Shown: in pieces, positions 9,014-18,039 of the stretch
Layout: each line of letters starts with the position of its first letter
Numbering within the stretch: position 1 is the stretch's first letter
Assembly (NCBI RefSeq): GCF_003194625.1
Contig: NZ_QHKX01000002.1
Location: forward strand, 372,001 to 436,000
Source of the DNA: Nocardioides solisilvae
Lineage (GTDB): Bacteria > Actinomycetota > Actinomycetes > Propionibacteriales > Nocardioidaceae
DNA: 64,000 nt
Reading direction: 5' to 3'
The notes under the pieces: generated by a model
The model's database searches: none
The model's input: only the letters and a program-made list of their open reading frames with translations
What the model was told of the DNA's origin: nothing
Program-made: the position numbers and the translations under genes

Positions 9014-10672
9014 CTACTCCACGGAGACCAGGAGGGGGTAGCGCTCCTGGCCGCCGTCGTAGACCACCACGTCCAGGTGGGGGTGGGCGGACTCGACCCG
9101 CTCGGCGCACCGCGCGGCGAGCTCGCCGGCCCGGGGGTCCGCGCCGGCGACGACCGTGACCAGTTCGCCACCCGCGCCGACCAGGCGCTCCAGCACCTCG
9201 ACCGCCACCTCGAAGAGCTCCTGCCCGACCACCGCGAAGTCCCCGTCGACGACCCCCAGGACGTCGCCGGGCTCGCAGGGGCCGGCCATCGTGATCGCCC
9301 GCTTCGCGGCGACCGTGACCGCGCCGTGCCGGGCGTGCCGCGCGGTGGCGGTCATCTCCAGCACGTCCTGCTCGAAGGCCCGGCCGGGCTCGTGGACCGC
9401 CAGCGCCGCCAGCCCCTGGACCTGCGCCTGCGTCGGGATCACCGCGACGCGCACCCGGCCCGACTCCTCGGCCGTGCGGGCCGCGATCTCGGCGACGCGC
9501 ACCGAGTCGGGGTCGTTGGGCAGCACGACGACCTCTGCCGCGCCGCTCTCCTCGATCGCGGCCAGCACCTGGCCGGTCGACGGCCGGCGACCGGGGCCCG
9601 CGGGCACCACCACGGCCCCGGCGTCCTCGAAGAGCCGGGTGAGCCCGGCGCCGGCGGCCACCGCCACGATGCGCCGGCCGCTGAGCGCGCCGGGCCCCGT
9701 GGCCTCGTGGCGCGCGGACTGCTCCGCGACCTGCTCGGCGAAGTGGGTGACCCGGATCCGGTGCGGCCGCCCGGCGGCGAGGCCGGCCTCGATGGCGGCG
9801 CCCACGTCGTCGACGTGCACGTGCACGTTCCACAGCCCCTCGCTGCCCACCACGACGAGCGAGTCGCCGAGCCCGGCCAGGGCGGCGCGCAGGGCGACGA
9901 CGGCCTGCTCCTCGGCGTCCAGCAGGTACATCACCTCGTAGGAGGGGCCCTCGGCGGTGAGGTCGCCGGCGGGGAGGACGACGGGGATCCGCGGCACCCC
10001 CTTGCGGCCCTCGACCACGGGCACCCGCCCGGTGAGCACCCGCTCGGCCGCGTCGAGGACCACGCTCAGGCCCCGCCCGCCGGCGTCGACGACCCCGGCG
10101 TCCGCCAGCACGCGGAGCTGCTCGGGGGTGCGCGCCAGCGCCTCCCGCGCCGCGGCGGCCGCCGCCGAGAAGACGTGGCTGGCGCGCAGCGAGCCGTCGG
10201 CGTCGTCGGCCACCAGCTTCTGCGCCGCGTCGCTCGCGGCTCGGGCGACCGAGAGGATCGTGCCCTCCACGGGCTGGCCCACGGCGGCGTAGCTGGCGTC
10301 GGTGGCGACGGCGAGGGCGTCGGCCATCACCAGGGCGTAGGACTCCTCGGGGCGGGAGCGCTCGATGCGGGAGGCCACGGCCCCGAGCATCTGGCTGAGG
10401 ATGACGCCGGAGTTGCCGCGCGCGCCGAGGAGCGCGCCACGGCGGAAGACCGCGAGGCACTCCGGGACCGACGCGCCGCGCCCCGCCGCCTCGCGGATCG
10501 CGTCACGGGCAGCCGAGAACGTGAGGAACATGTTGGTCCCCGTGTCCCCGTCGGGGACCGGGTAGACGTTGAGTGCGTCGATCTCCTCGCGGGCGGCGCT
10601 GAGGGCGTCGGTGCCGACGTCGACGAACCGCAGGATGGTGTCCAGGGCGATCCCGTGGGGCACCTGCTCCAT
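9014..10672 (-). CDS. DAK2 domain protein, fatty-acid kinase FakA-like
   Basis: This 552-residue protein has an N-terminal DhaL/DAK2 kinase domain with the ATP-binding block NVYPVPDGDTGTNMF and the loop GARGNSGVILSQML, a middle domain, and a C-terminal DegV-like domain. In Firmicutes the same architecture (FakA) phosphorylates fatty acids delivered by a FakB/DegV protein; that role here is inference. The ATG at 10672 is preceded by a strong AGGGGAGGAG site, so the 19 residues upstream are not coding. It lies three bases upstream of recG. Confidence 0.85.
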   Translation of the reverse strand: MEQVPHGIALDTILRFVDVGTDALSAAREEIDALNVYPVPDGDTGTNMFLTFSAARDAIREAAGRGASVPECLAVFRRGALLGARGNSGVILSQMLGAVASRIERSRPEESYALVMADALAVATDASYAAVGQPVEGTILSVARAASDAAQKLVADDADGSLRASHVFSAAAAAAREALARTPEQLRVLADAGVVDAGGRGLSVVLDAAERVLTGRVPVVEGRKGVPRIPVVLPAGDLTAEGPSYEVMYLLDAEEQAVVALRAALAGLGDSLVVVGSEGLWNVHVHVDDVGAAIEAGLAAGRPHRIRVTHFAEQVAEQSARHEATGPGALSGRRIVAVAAGAGLTRLFEDAGAVVVPAGPGRRPSTGQVLAAIEESGAAEVVVLPNDPDSVRVAEIAARTAEESGRVRVAVIPTQAQVQGLAALAVHEPGRAFEQDVLEMTATARHARHGAVTVAAKRAITMAGPCEPGDVLGVVDGDFAVVGQELFEVAVEVLERLVGAGGELVTVVAGADPRAGELAARCAERVESAHPHLDVVVYDGGQERYPLLVSVE

Positions 10673-10761
10673 GCGTCGCTCCTCCCCTCTCGCCGGCCCG
10701 CGCCGGGGTCCCGCACGGGTGCGCCCCACAGGCTAGTGGGCGCCGCCCGCGGACAACAGAA

Positions 10762-10790
10762 GGCCCCGCGAGCATGTCGCTCGCGGGGCC
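10762..10790 (-). terminator. Terminator after rpmB
   Basis: A perfect 12-bp stem (GGCCCCGCGAGC and its complement) with a five-base loop lies between rpmB and the DAK2 gene. On the minus strand it is followed by the T-rich TTCTGTTGT. It should end the rpmB transcript. Confidence 0.75.
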
Positions 10791-10807
10791 TCCTGGACGC
10801 TCTCAGG

Positions 10808-10993
10808 TCAGCGGGAGACCTTGCCGGCCTTCAGGCAGCCCGTGCAGACGTTCATCCGCTTGGGGGTGCCGTTCACCGTGGCGCGGACGCGCTGGATGTT
10901 GGGGTTGAAGCGGCGCTTCGTGATCTTGCGCGACCACGGACGGTTGTTGCCGAAGCCCGGCTTCTTGGCGCAGATGTCGCAGACGGCAGCCAC
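10808..10993 (-). CDS. rpmB: 50S ribosomal protein L28
   Basis: This 61-residue protein begins MAAVCDICAKKPGFGNNRPWS and is the Cys-plus (zinc-binding) form, with CDIC near the N-terminus and CTGC near the C-terminus. It binds 23S rRNA in the large subunit. It sits alone between thiL and the DAK2 gene and is closed by a strong stem-loop downstream. Actinobacteria often carry a second, Cys-less L28 induced by zinc limitation; none is seen in this window. Confidence 0.97.
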   Translation of the reverse strand: MAAVCDICAKKPGFGNNRPWSRKITKRRFNPNIQRVRATVNGTPKRMNVCTGCLKAGKVSR

Positions 10994-11111
10994 CGTGCAC
11001 TCCGATCAGTTCGTGTTGGTTTCGTCGAGGCGCTCGCCCAGGCCGGGGCATCCCGGCCAGCGAGCAACCGCACCAGCGTATCCGACCACCACGGCGGTGG
11101 AGAAATCGAGG

Positions 11112-12077
11112 TCAGAAGTGCGTCCAGCCACCCGCGCCCTCGTGCGGGGCGCCGTCGACGGTGACGCCCTCCCCCTCGTGGACCTCTCCCACCACGAGCC
11201 AGCCGGGCGGGACCGAGCCGGCCGGGAAGGTGGCCAGCAGCGGGTGGTCCTCGCCCCCGGTGAGGATGAAGCCCAAGGGGTCGGCCCCCAGGGCGGAGCC
11301 CACGGCCACCAGCGGCTCGGGCACGTCGAAGGCGCCCCGGCGCAGGTCGATCCGCACGCCCGAGGCGGCCGCCACGTGGCCGGCGTCCGCGACCAGGCCG
11401 TCGGAGACGTCGATCATCGCGGTGGCTCCCGCGGCGGCGGCCTCGGGCCCGGCGTCGTACGGCGGCTCGGGGCGCCGGTAGGCCTCCACCAGCACCCGCG
11501 GCGAGCGGAACCCCCGCGCCAGCACGGCGAGGCCGGCGGCCGCCCACCCCTGCCGGCCCCGCAGGGCCACGACGTCACCGGGCTCGGCGCCGGACCGGAG
11601 CACCGGGGCCTGCGTGCAGGCGCCGATCACGGTGACGGAGACGACCACCTCGTCGGCCCGGGTCAGGTCGCCGCCGACCACGCTCGCCCCCACCGCGGCG
11701 CACTCCTCGGCGAAGCCGCGGGCCATCTCCAGCACCCAGGCCGCCGGCAGGTCGGCCGGCGCGGCCAGCCCCACCGTGAGGGAGTGCGCCCGGCCGCCCA
11801 TGGCGTTGACGTCGGAGAGGTTCTGGGCGGCGGCCCGCCGGCCCACGTCGACGGCGTCCACCCAGTCGCGACGGAAGTGCCGTCCCTCGACGAGGAGGTC
11901 CGTGGAGACGACCACGTGGCCCTGGCGGACCCGCAGCACCGCCGCGTCGTCCCCGGGCCCGACGAGCACGTGCTCTCCCTGGTCGAAGAGGGCGACCAGC
12001 CGCGAGACGAGGCCGAACTCGCCCACGTCCGCCAGCGTGGCGTCGGGCGGGACGGGCTGCACGGGGGTCTCGGGCAT
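11112..12077 (-). CDS. thiL: Thiamine-monophosphate kinase
   Basis: This 321-residue enzyme phosphorylates thiamine monophosphate to the active cofactor thiamine diphosphate. It has the AIRS-fold N-terminus VGEFGLVSRLVALF, the metal/nucleotide motif GPGDDAAVL, VSTDLLVEGRHF, NLSDVNAMGG and MIDVSDGLVADAGH. The ATG at 12077 (MPETPVQP) is chosen over an upstream reading because GGGATG precedes it and the extra N-terminal residues are Arg/Ser-rich. The product would supply ThDP to IlvB encoded in the same window. Confidence 0.93.
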   Translation of the reverse strand: MPETPVQPVPPDATLADVGEFGLVSRLVALFDQGEHVLVGPGDDAAVLRVRQGHVVVSTDLLVEGRHFRRDWVDAVDVGRRAAAQNLSDVNAMGGRAHSLTVGLAAPADLPAAWVLEMARGFAEECAAVGASVVGGDLTRADEVVVSVTVIGACTQAPVLRSGAEPGDVVALRGRQGWAAAGLAVLARGFRSPRVLVEAYRRPEPPYDAGPEAAAAGATAMIDVSDGLVADAGHVAAASGVRIDLRRGAFDVPEPLVAVGSALGADPLGFILTGGEDHPLLATFPAGSVPPGWLVVGEVHEGEGVTVDGAPHEGAGGWTHF

Positions 12078-12219
12078 GGGGACATCCCACCAGATCGCCG
12101 CGTCGGGAGCCCCTCGGGACCCGCACGACGGCCGCCCCGAGCGTCTGGACCGGGGGCCGGCCCGGTGTAGGTTGACGCAGGACACGTCCCACCCACCCCG
12201 CCACCCCTGAGGAGCCCTG

Positions 12220-12456
12220 ATGGTCGTCCAGGCCTACATCCTGATCCAGACCGACGTCGGCAAGGCTGCCGAGGTGGCCGCCGCGATCTCCCAGGTCAAC
12301 GGCGTCACGCTCGCCGAGGACGTCACCGGTCCCTACGACGTGATCGTCCGGGCCGAGGCCCGCAACGTCGACGAGCTCGGCAAGCTGGTCGTCTCGAAGG
12401 TGCAGAGCCTCGACGGCATCACCCGCACGCTCACCTGCCCCGTCGTCCACATCTGA
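12220..12456 (+). CDS. Single-domain Lrp/AsnC ligand-binding (RAM) protein
   Basis: This 78-residue protein is a stand-alone RAM/ACT-like domain (VVQAYILIQTDVGKAAEVAA, then GPYDVIVRAEA) with no helix-turn-helix. Such orphans bind amino acids or heteromerise with full Lrp regulators; the partner is unknown. The ATG has GAGGAG seven bases upstream, and a TAGGTT box lies about 46 bases before the start. With the next gene it forms a plus-strand pair inserted in an otherwise minus-strand block (ddl, thiL). Confidence 0.88.
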   Translation: MVVQAYILIQTDVGKAAEVAAAISQVNGVTLAEDVTGPYDVIVRAEARNVDELGKLVVSKVQSLDGITRTLTCPVVHI

Positions 12457-12481
12457 CGTCGGCGCCGGCGCCGACCACCCC

Positions 12482-12985
12482 GTGCCACGCTCCACCCCCA
12501 GACGCCCCGGGTCCCGCGGACCGCGGGGCGTCGTCGTGCTCGCCGCGCTGCTGCTCGCCGGTTGCGGCGGGGCCGTGGAGGTGGCCGCCCCGCAGCTCCC
12601 CGGCGACGACCGGGAGCGGTGCGAGTCCCTGGTCGCGGAGCTGCCCGCCGAGCTGTTCGGCCAGGAACGGCGCGAGGTCGAGCCCGACGCGGGGACGACC
12701 GCCGCGTGGGGCGACCCGCCCGTCGTGCTCGTGTGCGGAGCCGACGAGCCGGAGGAGTACGACGAGTTCGCCGCCTGCACCCCGGTCGGCGGGGCCGGGT
12801 GGTTCATGCCCGACACCCAGCTGCGCGAGACCGGCGGACCGATCGAGATCACCGCGATGAGCCACACCCCGCGGCTGCAGGTGCGGGTGCCGGCCGAGCG
12901 CCGGGCGTCGGGCGCGGACTCGGCCATGGCGGCGCTGGGGCCGCTCGTCGTCGAGCACCTCGACGAGACGCTGCCCTGCCACTAG
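12482..12985 (+). CDS. DUF3515 family lipoprotein
   Basis: This 167-residue protein has a signal sequence ending in the lipobox LLLAGC (Cys at about residue 28), so it should be lipidated and held on the outer face of the membrane. The rest matches the actinobacterial DUF3515 pattern, including PPVVLVCGADEP and GWFMPD, with paired cysteines likely to form disulfides. The function is unknown, but the family is commonly found next to ddl and thiL, as here. The GTG start lies 25 bases after the RAM gene stop. Confidence 0.85.
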   Translation: MPRSTPRRPGSRGPRGVVVLAALLLAGCGGAVEVAAPQLPGDDRERCESLVAELPAELFGQERREVEPDAGTTAAWGDPPVVLVCGADEPEEYDEFAACTPVGGAGWFMPDTQLRETGGPIEITAMSHTPRLQVRVPAERRASGADSAMAALGPLVVEHLDETLPCH

Positions 12986-13010
12986 GGCCGCGGCCCGGGA
13001 CCCCGACAGG

Positions 13011-14135
13011 TCAGCGCAGGCCGGTGCCGCGACGCAGGGCCAGCTGCACCAGGCGGTCCACCAGCTCGCGGTAGCCGAGGCCCGACGCCTCCCACATGCG
13101 GGGGTACATCGAGGTGGGGGTGAAGCCGGGCATGGTGTTGAGCTCGTTGACCACCAGGCGCCCGTCGGGCAGCACGAAGAAGTCGACGCGGGCCAGGCCC
13201 TCGCCCCCGACCGCCTCGAACGCGCGGACGGAGAGCTCGCGCATCCGGGCCGCCACGTCGTCGGGCAGGTCGGCGGGGACGTCGAGCGCCGTGTGCTCGG
13301 CGGGGAGGTACTTCGCGGCGAAGTCGTAGAACTCGTGGTCCCCGCCGATGCGGATCTCGGCGGGCATCGAGGTCTCGACGGTGCCGTCGAGCGCCTCCAG
13401 CACCCCGCACTCGACCTCGCGCGCCGCCTCGGCCGAGACCTCCACGAGCACCTTGGGGTCGTGCCGCTGCGCCTCGGCCACGGCGGCGTCGAGCTCGGAG
13501 GCGTCGTGCACCTTGCTGATCCCGATGCTGGAGCCGCCGCGGGCCGGCTTGCAGAAGACCGGGAAGCCCAGGGCGGCCACCCGCTCCCGGCAGACGTCCG
13601 GGTCGCGCTCCCACTCCCGCCGGGTGATCACCACGCCGGGCATGACCGGGAGCCCGGCGGCCTCGAGGACCACCTTCATGTAGGCCTTGTCCATGCTCAC
13701 GGCCGAGGCCAGCACCCCGGCGCCCACGTAGCGGACCCCGGCCATCTCGAGCATCCCCTGGATGGTGCCGTCCTCCCCCCACGGACCGTGGAGCACCGGG
13801 AAGACCACGTCGACCTGGCCCAGCGCGCGGGGCGGCTGCGACGCCTCGGTGACGACCAGGTCGGTGTGCCCCTCCTCGCGCAGCAGCTGCACCGAGGCCC
13901 GCTCGCCGTCGACGTGCGGCAGCCGCTCGGCCGACGTGAGGCGGAGCCGGTCGGTGTCGTCGCTCTCGAGCACCCAGCGGCCGTCGGGCGCGATCCCCAC
14001 CGGGACCACGTCGTACCGCTCGCGGTCGAGGGCGTCGAGCACCGCCCCGGCGGTCACGCACGAGATGGCGTGCTCGGAGGAGCGGCCGCCGAAGACGACG
14101 GCGACGCGGGGCTTGGCGGTGGCGGGCGAGTTCAT
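13011..14135 (-). CDS. ddl: D-alanine--D-alanine ligase
   Basis: This 374-residue ATP-grasp enzyme makes the D-Ala-D-Ala dipeptide of peptidoglycan. Recognisable blocks are VAVVFGGRSSEHAIS, FPVLHGPWGEDGTIQG, KPARGGSSIGI and the metal-binding end NELNTMPGFTPTSMYPRM. The ATG at 14135 (MNSPATAKP) is eight bases after a TAGGGT box, fitting a leaderless or nearly leaderless message. It is divergent from the PLP enzyme at 14169 with only 33 bases between the start codons. Confidence 0.95.
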   Translation of the reverse strand: MNSPATAKPRVAVVFGGRSSEHAISCVTAGAVLDALDRERYDVVPVGIAPDGRWVLESDDTDRLRLTSAERLPHVDGERASVQLLREEGHTDLVVTEASQPPRALGQVDVVFPVLHGPWGEDGTIQGMLEMAGVRYVGAGVLASAVSMDKAYMKVVLEAAGLPVMPGVVITRREWERDPDVCRERVAALGFPVFCKPARGGSSIGISKVHDASELDAAVAEAQRHDPKVLVEVSAEAAREVECGVLEALDGTVETSMPAEIRIGGDHEFYDFAAKYLPAEHTALDVPADLPDDVAARMRELSVRAFEAVGGEGLARVDFFVLPDGRLVVNELNTMPGFTPTSMYPRMWEASGLGYRELVDRLVQLALRRGTGLR

Positions 14136-14143
14136 CGGGCCCG

Positions 14144-14161
14144 ACCCTAGCGGCCTAGAGT
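14144..14161. promoter_or_regulatory. Overlapping divergent -10 boxes for ddl and the PLP enzyme
   Basis: TAGGGT on the minus strand (14144-14149) lies eight bases before the ddl start. TAGAGT on the plus strand (14156-14161) lies seven bases before the ATG at 14169. With normal spacing each -35 region would fall inside the partner's start region, so only one polymerase could bind at a time. No clear TTGACA-like -35 is visible. Confidence 0.6.
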
Positions 14162-14168
14162 CGGGCCC

Positions 14169-15266
14169 ATGCCCACCGACGCCCCCACCCCCGCCGGCCC
14201 CACGCTGCGACCCGCCACCCTGGCCGTGACGGTAGGCCGCCCGGCGCACGAGCCGGACGCCCCCCTCAACGCCCCGATCACGATGGCGTCGACCTTCGTG
14301 GCGGGTGGGGACATCGAGTACGGCCGGCACGGCAACCCCACCTGGACGGCTCTGGAGGAGGCGATCGGCGCCCTGGAGGGCGGACGGTGCCTCACCTTCG
14401 CCTCCGGCCTCGCCGCGGTGGCGACCGTGCTCGACCTCGTCGGGCAGGGCGCGAAGGTGGTGGCCCCCCGGCACGCCTACAACGGCACCGTCATGCAGCT
14501 CGCCGACCTCGAGGCCCGCGGCCGTCTTCGCACCGAGCTCGTGGACATCACCGACACCGACGCCGTGGTCGCGGCCTGCGACGGCGCCGCCCTGGTGTGG
14601 CTGGAGTCCCCCACCAACCCCGCGCTGGAGGTGGCCGACATCCCCACCATCCGGGCGGCCGCCCACGCGGCCGGCGCCTACGTCGTCGTCGACAACACCT
14701 TCGCCACCCCGTTGCTGCAGCGCCCCCTCGAGGACGAGGTCGACCTGGTCGTCCACTCCGCCACCAAGTACCTCGCGGGCCACAGCGACGTGCTGATGGG
14801 CGCGGTCTGCACCCGCGACGAGGAGCTGCTCCGGGTCCTCAAGGGCCGGCGCGACCTCGTGGGCGCCGTGCCCGGCGCCTTCGAGGCATGGCTGACGCTG
14901 CGCGGCCTGCGCACGCTGCACGTGCGGCTCGAGCGGGCCCAGGCCAACGCCGCCGAGCTGGTGCGCAGGTTCCGCGAGCACCCCGCCGTGGGCGAGGTCC
15001 GCTACCCGGGCTTCGGCGCGATCATCTCCGTCGTCATGGCCGAGGGTGCCCTGGCCGCCGACCTCCTCACCCGCAAGACGTCCCTGTGGGTGCACGCGAC
15101 CTCGCTCGGCGGCGTCGAGTCCACCTTCGAGCGTCGTCGCCGGTGGAAGTCGGAGCCCGCCACCATCCCCGACGGCCTCGTCCGCCTGTCGGTCGGGATC
15201 GAGGACGTCGAGGACCTCTGGGCCGACCTGGTCCGGGCGCTCGACGACCTGGTCCTGCCCGGCTGA
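14169..15266 (+). CDS. Cys/Met metabolism PLP-dependent enzyme (cystathionine gamma-synthase/lyase type)
   Basis: This 365-residue enzyme has the fold-type I Cys/Met signature: [12 protein letters not shown], then [20 protein letters not shown], then the PLP lysine in [12 protein letters not shown]. The C-terminus ends [16 protein letters not shown], which is characteristic of cystathionine synthases and lyases. Whether it makes or splits cystathionine cannot be told from sequence; it is slightly shorter than classic MetB. A TAGAGT box seven bases before the ATG suggests leaderless transcription. It is convergent with gpsA, separated by a stem-loop. Confidence 0.88.
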   Translation: MPTDAPTPAGPTLRPATLAVTVGRPAHEPDAPLNAPITMASTFVAGGDIEYGRHGNPTWTALEEAIGALEGGRCLTFASGLAAVATVLDLVGQGAKVVAPRHAYNGTVMQLADLEARGRLRTELVDITDTDAVVAACDGAALVWLESPTNPALEVADIPTIRAAAHAAGAYVVVDNTFATPLLQRPLEDEVDLVVHSATKYLAGHSDVLMGAVCTRDEELLRVLKGRRDLVGAVPGAFEAWLTLRGLRTLHVRLERAQANAAELVRRFREHPAVGEVRYPGFGAIISVVMAEGALAADLLTRKTSLWVHATSLGGVESTFERRRRWKSEPATIPDGLVRLSVGIEDVEDLWADLVRALDDLVLPG

Positions 15267-15272
15267 TCCCGG

Positions 15273-15297
15273 CCGGTGCCGCCGTCGGCGGCACCGG
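15273..15297. terminator. Bidirectional terminator between the PLP enzyme and gpsA
   Basis: An 11-bp perfect stem (CCGGTGCCGCC and its complement) with a three-base loop lies between the two convergent stop codons. There is no U-tract on either side, so termination efficiency is uncertain. Confidence 0.6.
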
Positions 15298-15303
15298 GGC
15301 GCC

Positions 15304-16305
15304 TCAGTCGGTCTCGGCCTTGGTGTCGCGGGCGATGAAGGCGTTCATCATGTCGAAGGCGGTCAGCCGCCCGGCCAGCACGTCGTCGACGTGCGCCGCG
15401 ATCGGCGCGTCGACCCCGTTGGCCTCGGCCAGCGCCCGCAGCGACGCGCAGGACTTCGCACCCTCCGCGACCTGGGAGGTCGAGGCGTAGATCTCCTCGG
15501 TGGTCATCCCCTTGCCGAGCTTCTCGCCGAACGTCCGGTTGCGCGACAGCGGCGACGAGCAGGTCGCGACCAGGTCGCCCAGGCCGGCCAGCCCCATGAG
15601 GGTCATCGGGTTGGCCCCCAGGGCGAGCGCCAGGCGCGCGGTCTCGGCCAGGCCCCGGGTGATCACCGAGGCGGTGGTGTTGTCGCCGAAGCCCAGCCCC
15701 ACGGCCATGCCGACCGCGAGGCCGACGACGTTCTTGTAGGCACCCCCCAGCTCGCAGCCGAGCACGTCGGTGGAGGTGTAGGGACGGAACGCCGGCGTGT
15801 GGCACATCCGCTGCAGGCGGCGGGCGACCTCCTCGTCGGCGCACGCCACCACGGAGGCGGCGGGCTCGCGCTTGGCGATCTCCTTCGCCAGGTTGGGCCC
15901 GCTGACGACCGCGATCCGCTCCGGGCCGGCCCCGGTCACCTCGGCGATGACCTCGCTCATCCGCTTGAGGGTGCCGAGCTCGACGCCCTTCATCAGGCTC
16001 ACCAGGAGCGCGTCCTCCTCGAGGTACGGCGCCCAGGCCGTGAGGTTCTCGCGGAAGGACTGCGCCGGGGTCGCGAAGACCACGACCTCCGCACCGGCCA
16101 GCGCCTCCGCGGGGTCGCTGGTCGCGGTGACGGTCTCGGGCAGCTGGATGCCGGGGAGGTAGTCGGCGTTCTCGTGCCGGGTGCGGATGGCCTCGGCGAG
16201 CTCCTCGCGCCGGGCCCACAGGACCACGTCGTTGCCGGCGTCGGCGAGGACGAGGGCGAAGGCGGTGCCCCAAGACCCTGCACTGAACACTGCGACCTTC
16301 GTCAT
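15304..16305 (-). CDS. gpsA: Glycerol-3-phosphate dehydrogenase (NAD(P)+)
   Basis: This 333-residue enzyme reduces dihydroxyacetone phosphate to sn-glycerol 3-phosphate for phospholipid synthesis. It has the dinucleotide motif [19 protein letters not shown], the block [21 protein letters not shown] and [15 protein letters not shown] with the catalytic Lys. Its ATG overlaps the plsC stop as ATGA. The neighbour PlsC uses the lipid chain built on this product, so the two genes supply consecutive stages of glycerophospholipid synthesis. Confidence 0.95.
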   Translation of the reverse strand: MTKVAVFSAGSWGTAFALVLADAGNDVVLWARREELAEAIRTRHENADYLPGIQLPETVTATSDPAEALAGAEVVVFATPAQSFRENLTAWAPYLEEDALLVSLMKGVELGTLKRMSEVIAEVTGAGPERIAVVSGPNLAKEIAKREPAASVVACADEEVARRLQRMCHTPAFRPYTSTDVLGCELGGAYKNVVGLAVGMAVGLGFGDNTTASVITRGLAETARLALALGANPMTLMGLAGLGDLVATCSSPLSRNRTFGEKLGKGMTTEEIYASTSQVAEGAKSCASLRALAEANGVDAPIAAHVDDVLAGRLTAFDMMNAFIARDTKAETD

Positions 16306-17102
16306 CTCTTCCTCTTCTTGCCGGTGGTCCTGGAGCGGCGACGTCGGGTCGCCGGGTCGTTCGGGTTGCCGATCTGGCGGAGCCCGGCGCGTCGCGGGTC
16401 GAACCGCTCGGCGGGCGCCTTCTCGCCCCGGACCTCCTCGAGCTCGGCGACCAGCGCGGCCATGATCCGGTCGGTCGCCTCCTGGACGACGCCCGGCTCG
16501 GTGGCGCGCTCGCGCAGGTCGTCGAGGGGGACGGGGTCACCGACCCGGACGGTCAGGTGGGTCCGGGACAGGAGGTGCGGCCGCTTCGAGTACGGCGGGA
16601 GCAGACGGTGGGCGCCCCAGTGCGCCACGGGCAGCACCGGGACCCCGGTGGCCAGGGCGATCCGGGCGGCCCCGGACTTGCCACGCATCGGCCACAGGTC
16701 GGGGTCGCGGGTCAGCGTCCCCTCGGGGTAGACGACGACGCACTCCCCCCTCTGGACCGCGGCGACGGCCGCGTCGTAGGCCCCGACCGCGTCCTTGGTG
16801 AGCCGCTCCACGGGGATCTGTCCGGTGGACCGCAGGACGCCCACCACGAACTTGTTGCTCCGGAAGAGGGCCGACTTGGCGAGGTACCGCGGCAGCCGCC
16901 CCGCGTCGTACACGAAGTGGGCGCTGACGAGGGGGTCGGCGTGGGAGATGTGGTTGAGGACGAGGACGCACCCGCCGCTCGCGGGGATCTTCTCCGCACC
17001 GGTCCACGTGTGCGTCGTCGTGGCACCCAGGGTGGGCCGCAGGATGATGTTGCCGGCCAGGAAGCCCCAGCCGTGCCGCATCGTGAGCTTGCGCAACGGC
17101 AC
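16302..17102 (-). CDS. plsC: 1-acylglycerol-3-phosphate O-acyltransferase family protein
   Basis: This 266-residue membrane-associated acyltransferase has the catalytic NHxxxxD motif ([10 protein letters not shown]) and the phosphate-binding block YPEGTLTRD. It should acylate lysophosphatidic acid, making phosphatidic acid. The GTG at 17102 follows a GGAGG site about ten bases upstream; upstream of that the open frame is a low-complexity Arg/Pro shadow of hup. The C-terminus is strongly basic ([14 protein letters not shown]), possibly a membrane-surface anchor. A TAACCT box about 67 bases upstream is a candidate promoter. Confidence 0.88.
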   Translation of the reverse strand: MPLRKLTMRHGWGFLAGNIILRPTLGATTTHTWTGAEKIPASGGCVLVLNHISHADPLVSAHFVYDAGRLPRYLAKSALFRSNKFVVGVLRSTGQIPVERLTKDAVGAYDAAVAAVQRGECVVVYPEGTLTRDPDLWPMRGKSGAARIALATGVPVLPVAHWGAHRLLPPYSKRPHLLSRTHLTVRVGDPVPLDDLRERATEPGVVQEATDRIMAALVAELEEVRGEKAPAERFDPRRAGLRQIGNPNDPATRRRRSRTTGKKRKR

Positions 17103-17208
17103 CGGCGTCCGACCTCCCTCTCCTCGTGGCGTCCGCCCGGACGCTCCCCCTTCGGTGTGACAGAGGTTACTGCCTCGACCGTCCGCTCCCACCGGCCCCC
17201 CGGACGTG

Positions 17209-17262
17209 CCACGACCCGCCCGGTCGCCCGGACGGGTCGTGGCGGCGGGTCGTCGGACCCGC
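17209..17262. terminator. Tandem stem-loops after hup
   Basis: Two consecutive hairpins follow hup. The near one (17243-17262) pairs GGCGGGTC with GACCCGCC. The far one (17209-17242) pairs CCACGACCCG plus CCGG with CCGG plus CGGGTCGTGG across an unpaired base on each side. Together they would insulate hup from plsC. No U-tract follows. Confidence 0.55.
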
Positions 17263-17265
17263 CGG

Positions 17266-17922
17266 TCAGGCCTTCTTCGCGGCCTTCTTGGCGGGCGCCT
17301 TCTTGGCCGCCGCCTTGGTGGTGGTGGACGCCTTCTTGGCGGGCGCCTTCTTGGCGGCGCTCGTCTTGGCGGTCGTCGTCTTCGCGGTCGTCGTCTTGGC
17401 GGCGGCCGTCTTGTTGGTGGCGGTCGTCTTGGCGGCGGCCGTCTTCTTGGTCGCCGTCGCCTTCGCGGCCGTCTTCTTGGCGGGCGCGGCCTTCTTGGCG
17501 GGAGCCGCCTTCTTGGCCGGCGCCGCCTTCGACGCCGTGACGGTCTTCTTCGCCGGGGCCGACTTCTTGGTGGCGGCACCGGCGAGCGAGGCCGCCTTCC
17601 GGGTGGTGCTGGTCGCCGTCGAGACCGTGAGCTTCGGCAGCTTCTTGGCCCCGCTGACGATGTTCTTCAGGTCCTGCCCGGCCTTGAACGCGGGCACCGA
17701 CGTCTTCTTCGACTTCATCCGCTCCCCCGTCTGCGGGTTGCGGACCCAGCGAGCGTTGCGCACCCGCTTCTCGAACGAGCCGAAGCCCGTGATCGCGACC
17801 TTCTCGCCCTTGGCGACCTCGCGGGTGATCGTGTCGAGCACGGACTCCAGCGCGTGGGCCGCGGCCTTGCGGTTCCCCTCGAAGCGCGCGGCCAGGGTGT
17901 CGATGAGCTGTGACTTGTTCAC
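17266..17922 (-). CDS. hup: HU-family nucleoid protein with histone-like C-terminal tail
   Basis: This 218-residue protein joins a normal HU domain (residues 1 to about 95, with VAITGFGSFEKRVRNARWVRNPQTGE) to a tail of about 115 residues made almost only of Lys, Ala, Thr and Pro. The tail includes repeated APAKKA units resembling histone H1. This design is typical of actinobacterial HupB, where the tail adds non-specific DNA binding and is a target of acetylation. The GTG at 17922 is chosen because GGAAGGG lies six bases upstream. Confidence 0.93.
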   Translation of the reverse strand: MNKSQLIDTLAARFEGNRKAAAHALESVLDTITREVAKGEKVAITGFGSFEKRVRNARWVRNPQTGERMKSKKTSVPAFKAGQDLKNIVSGAKKLPKLTVSTATSTTRKAASLAGAATKKSAPAKKTVTASKAAPAKKAAPAKKAAPAKKTAAKATATKKTAAAKTTATNKTAAAKTTTAKTTTAKTSAAKKAPAKKASTTTKAAAKKAPAKKAAKKA

Positions 17923-17990
17923 TAGCTTCCCTTCCAACCAACTGTGCGGGCCGAGCCCATGCTCGACGTCATGCCCGTCACGCTAGGTAC

Positions 17991-18008
17991 TTGTGGCGGT
18001 CGCCACAA
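17991..18008. promoter_or_regulatory. 18-bp palindrome upstream of hup
   Basis: TTGTGGCGGTCGCCACAA is an inverted repeat with 8-bp arms. It sits about 70 bases before the hup start, next to a minus-strand TACCTA that could be its -10 box, so it would lie in the -35/-10 spacer. It could be an operator, or a weak terminator for leuD. Confidence 0.45.
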
Positions 18009-18039
18009 TCACCGTCGCCGTGTTGGCGGGAGTTTTTCC

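Noticed and set aside
6111..10460. A 1449-residue open frame on the minus strand
   Set aside because: Only its last 209 codons are a gene (rsmD). The rest is an Arg/Pro/Gly-rich shadow of recG and the DAK2 gene, as expected in very high-GC DNA.
6914..11164. A 1416-residue open frame on the plus strand
   Set aside because: It is antisense to recG, the DAK2 gene and rpmB, has shadow-type composition (Arg, His, Gly, Pro) and no domain.
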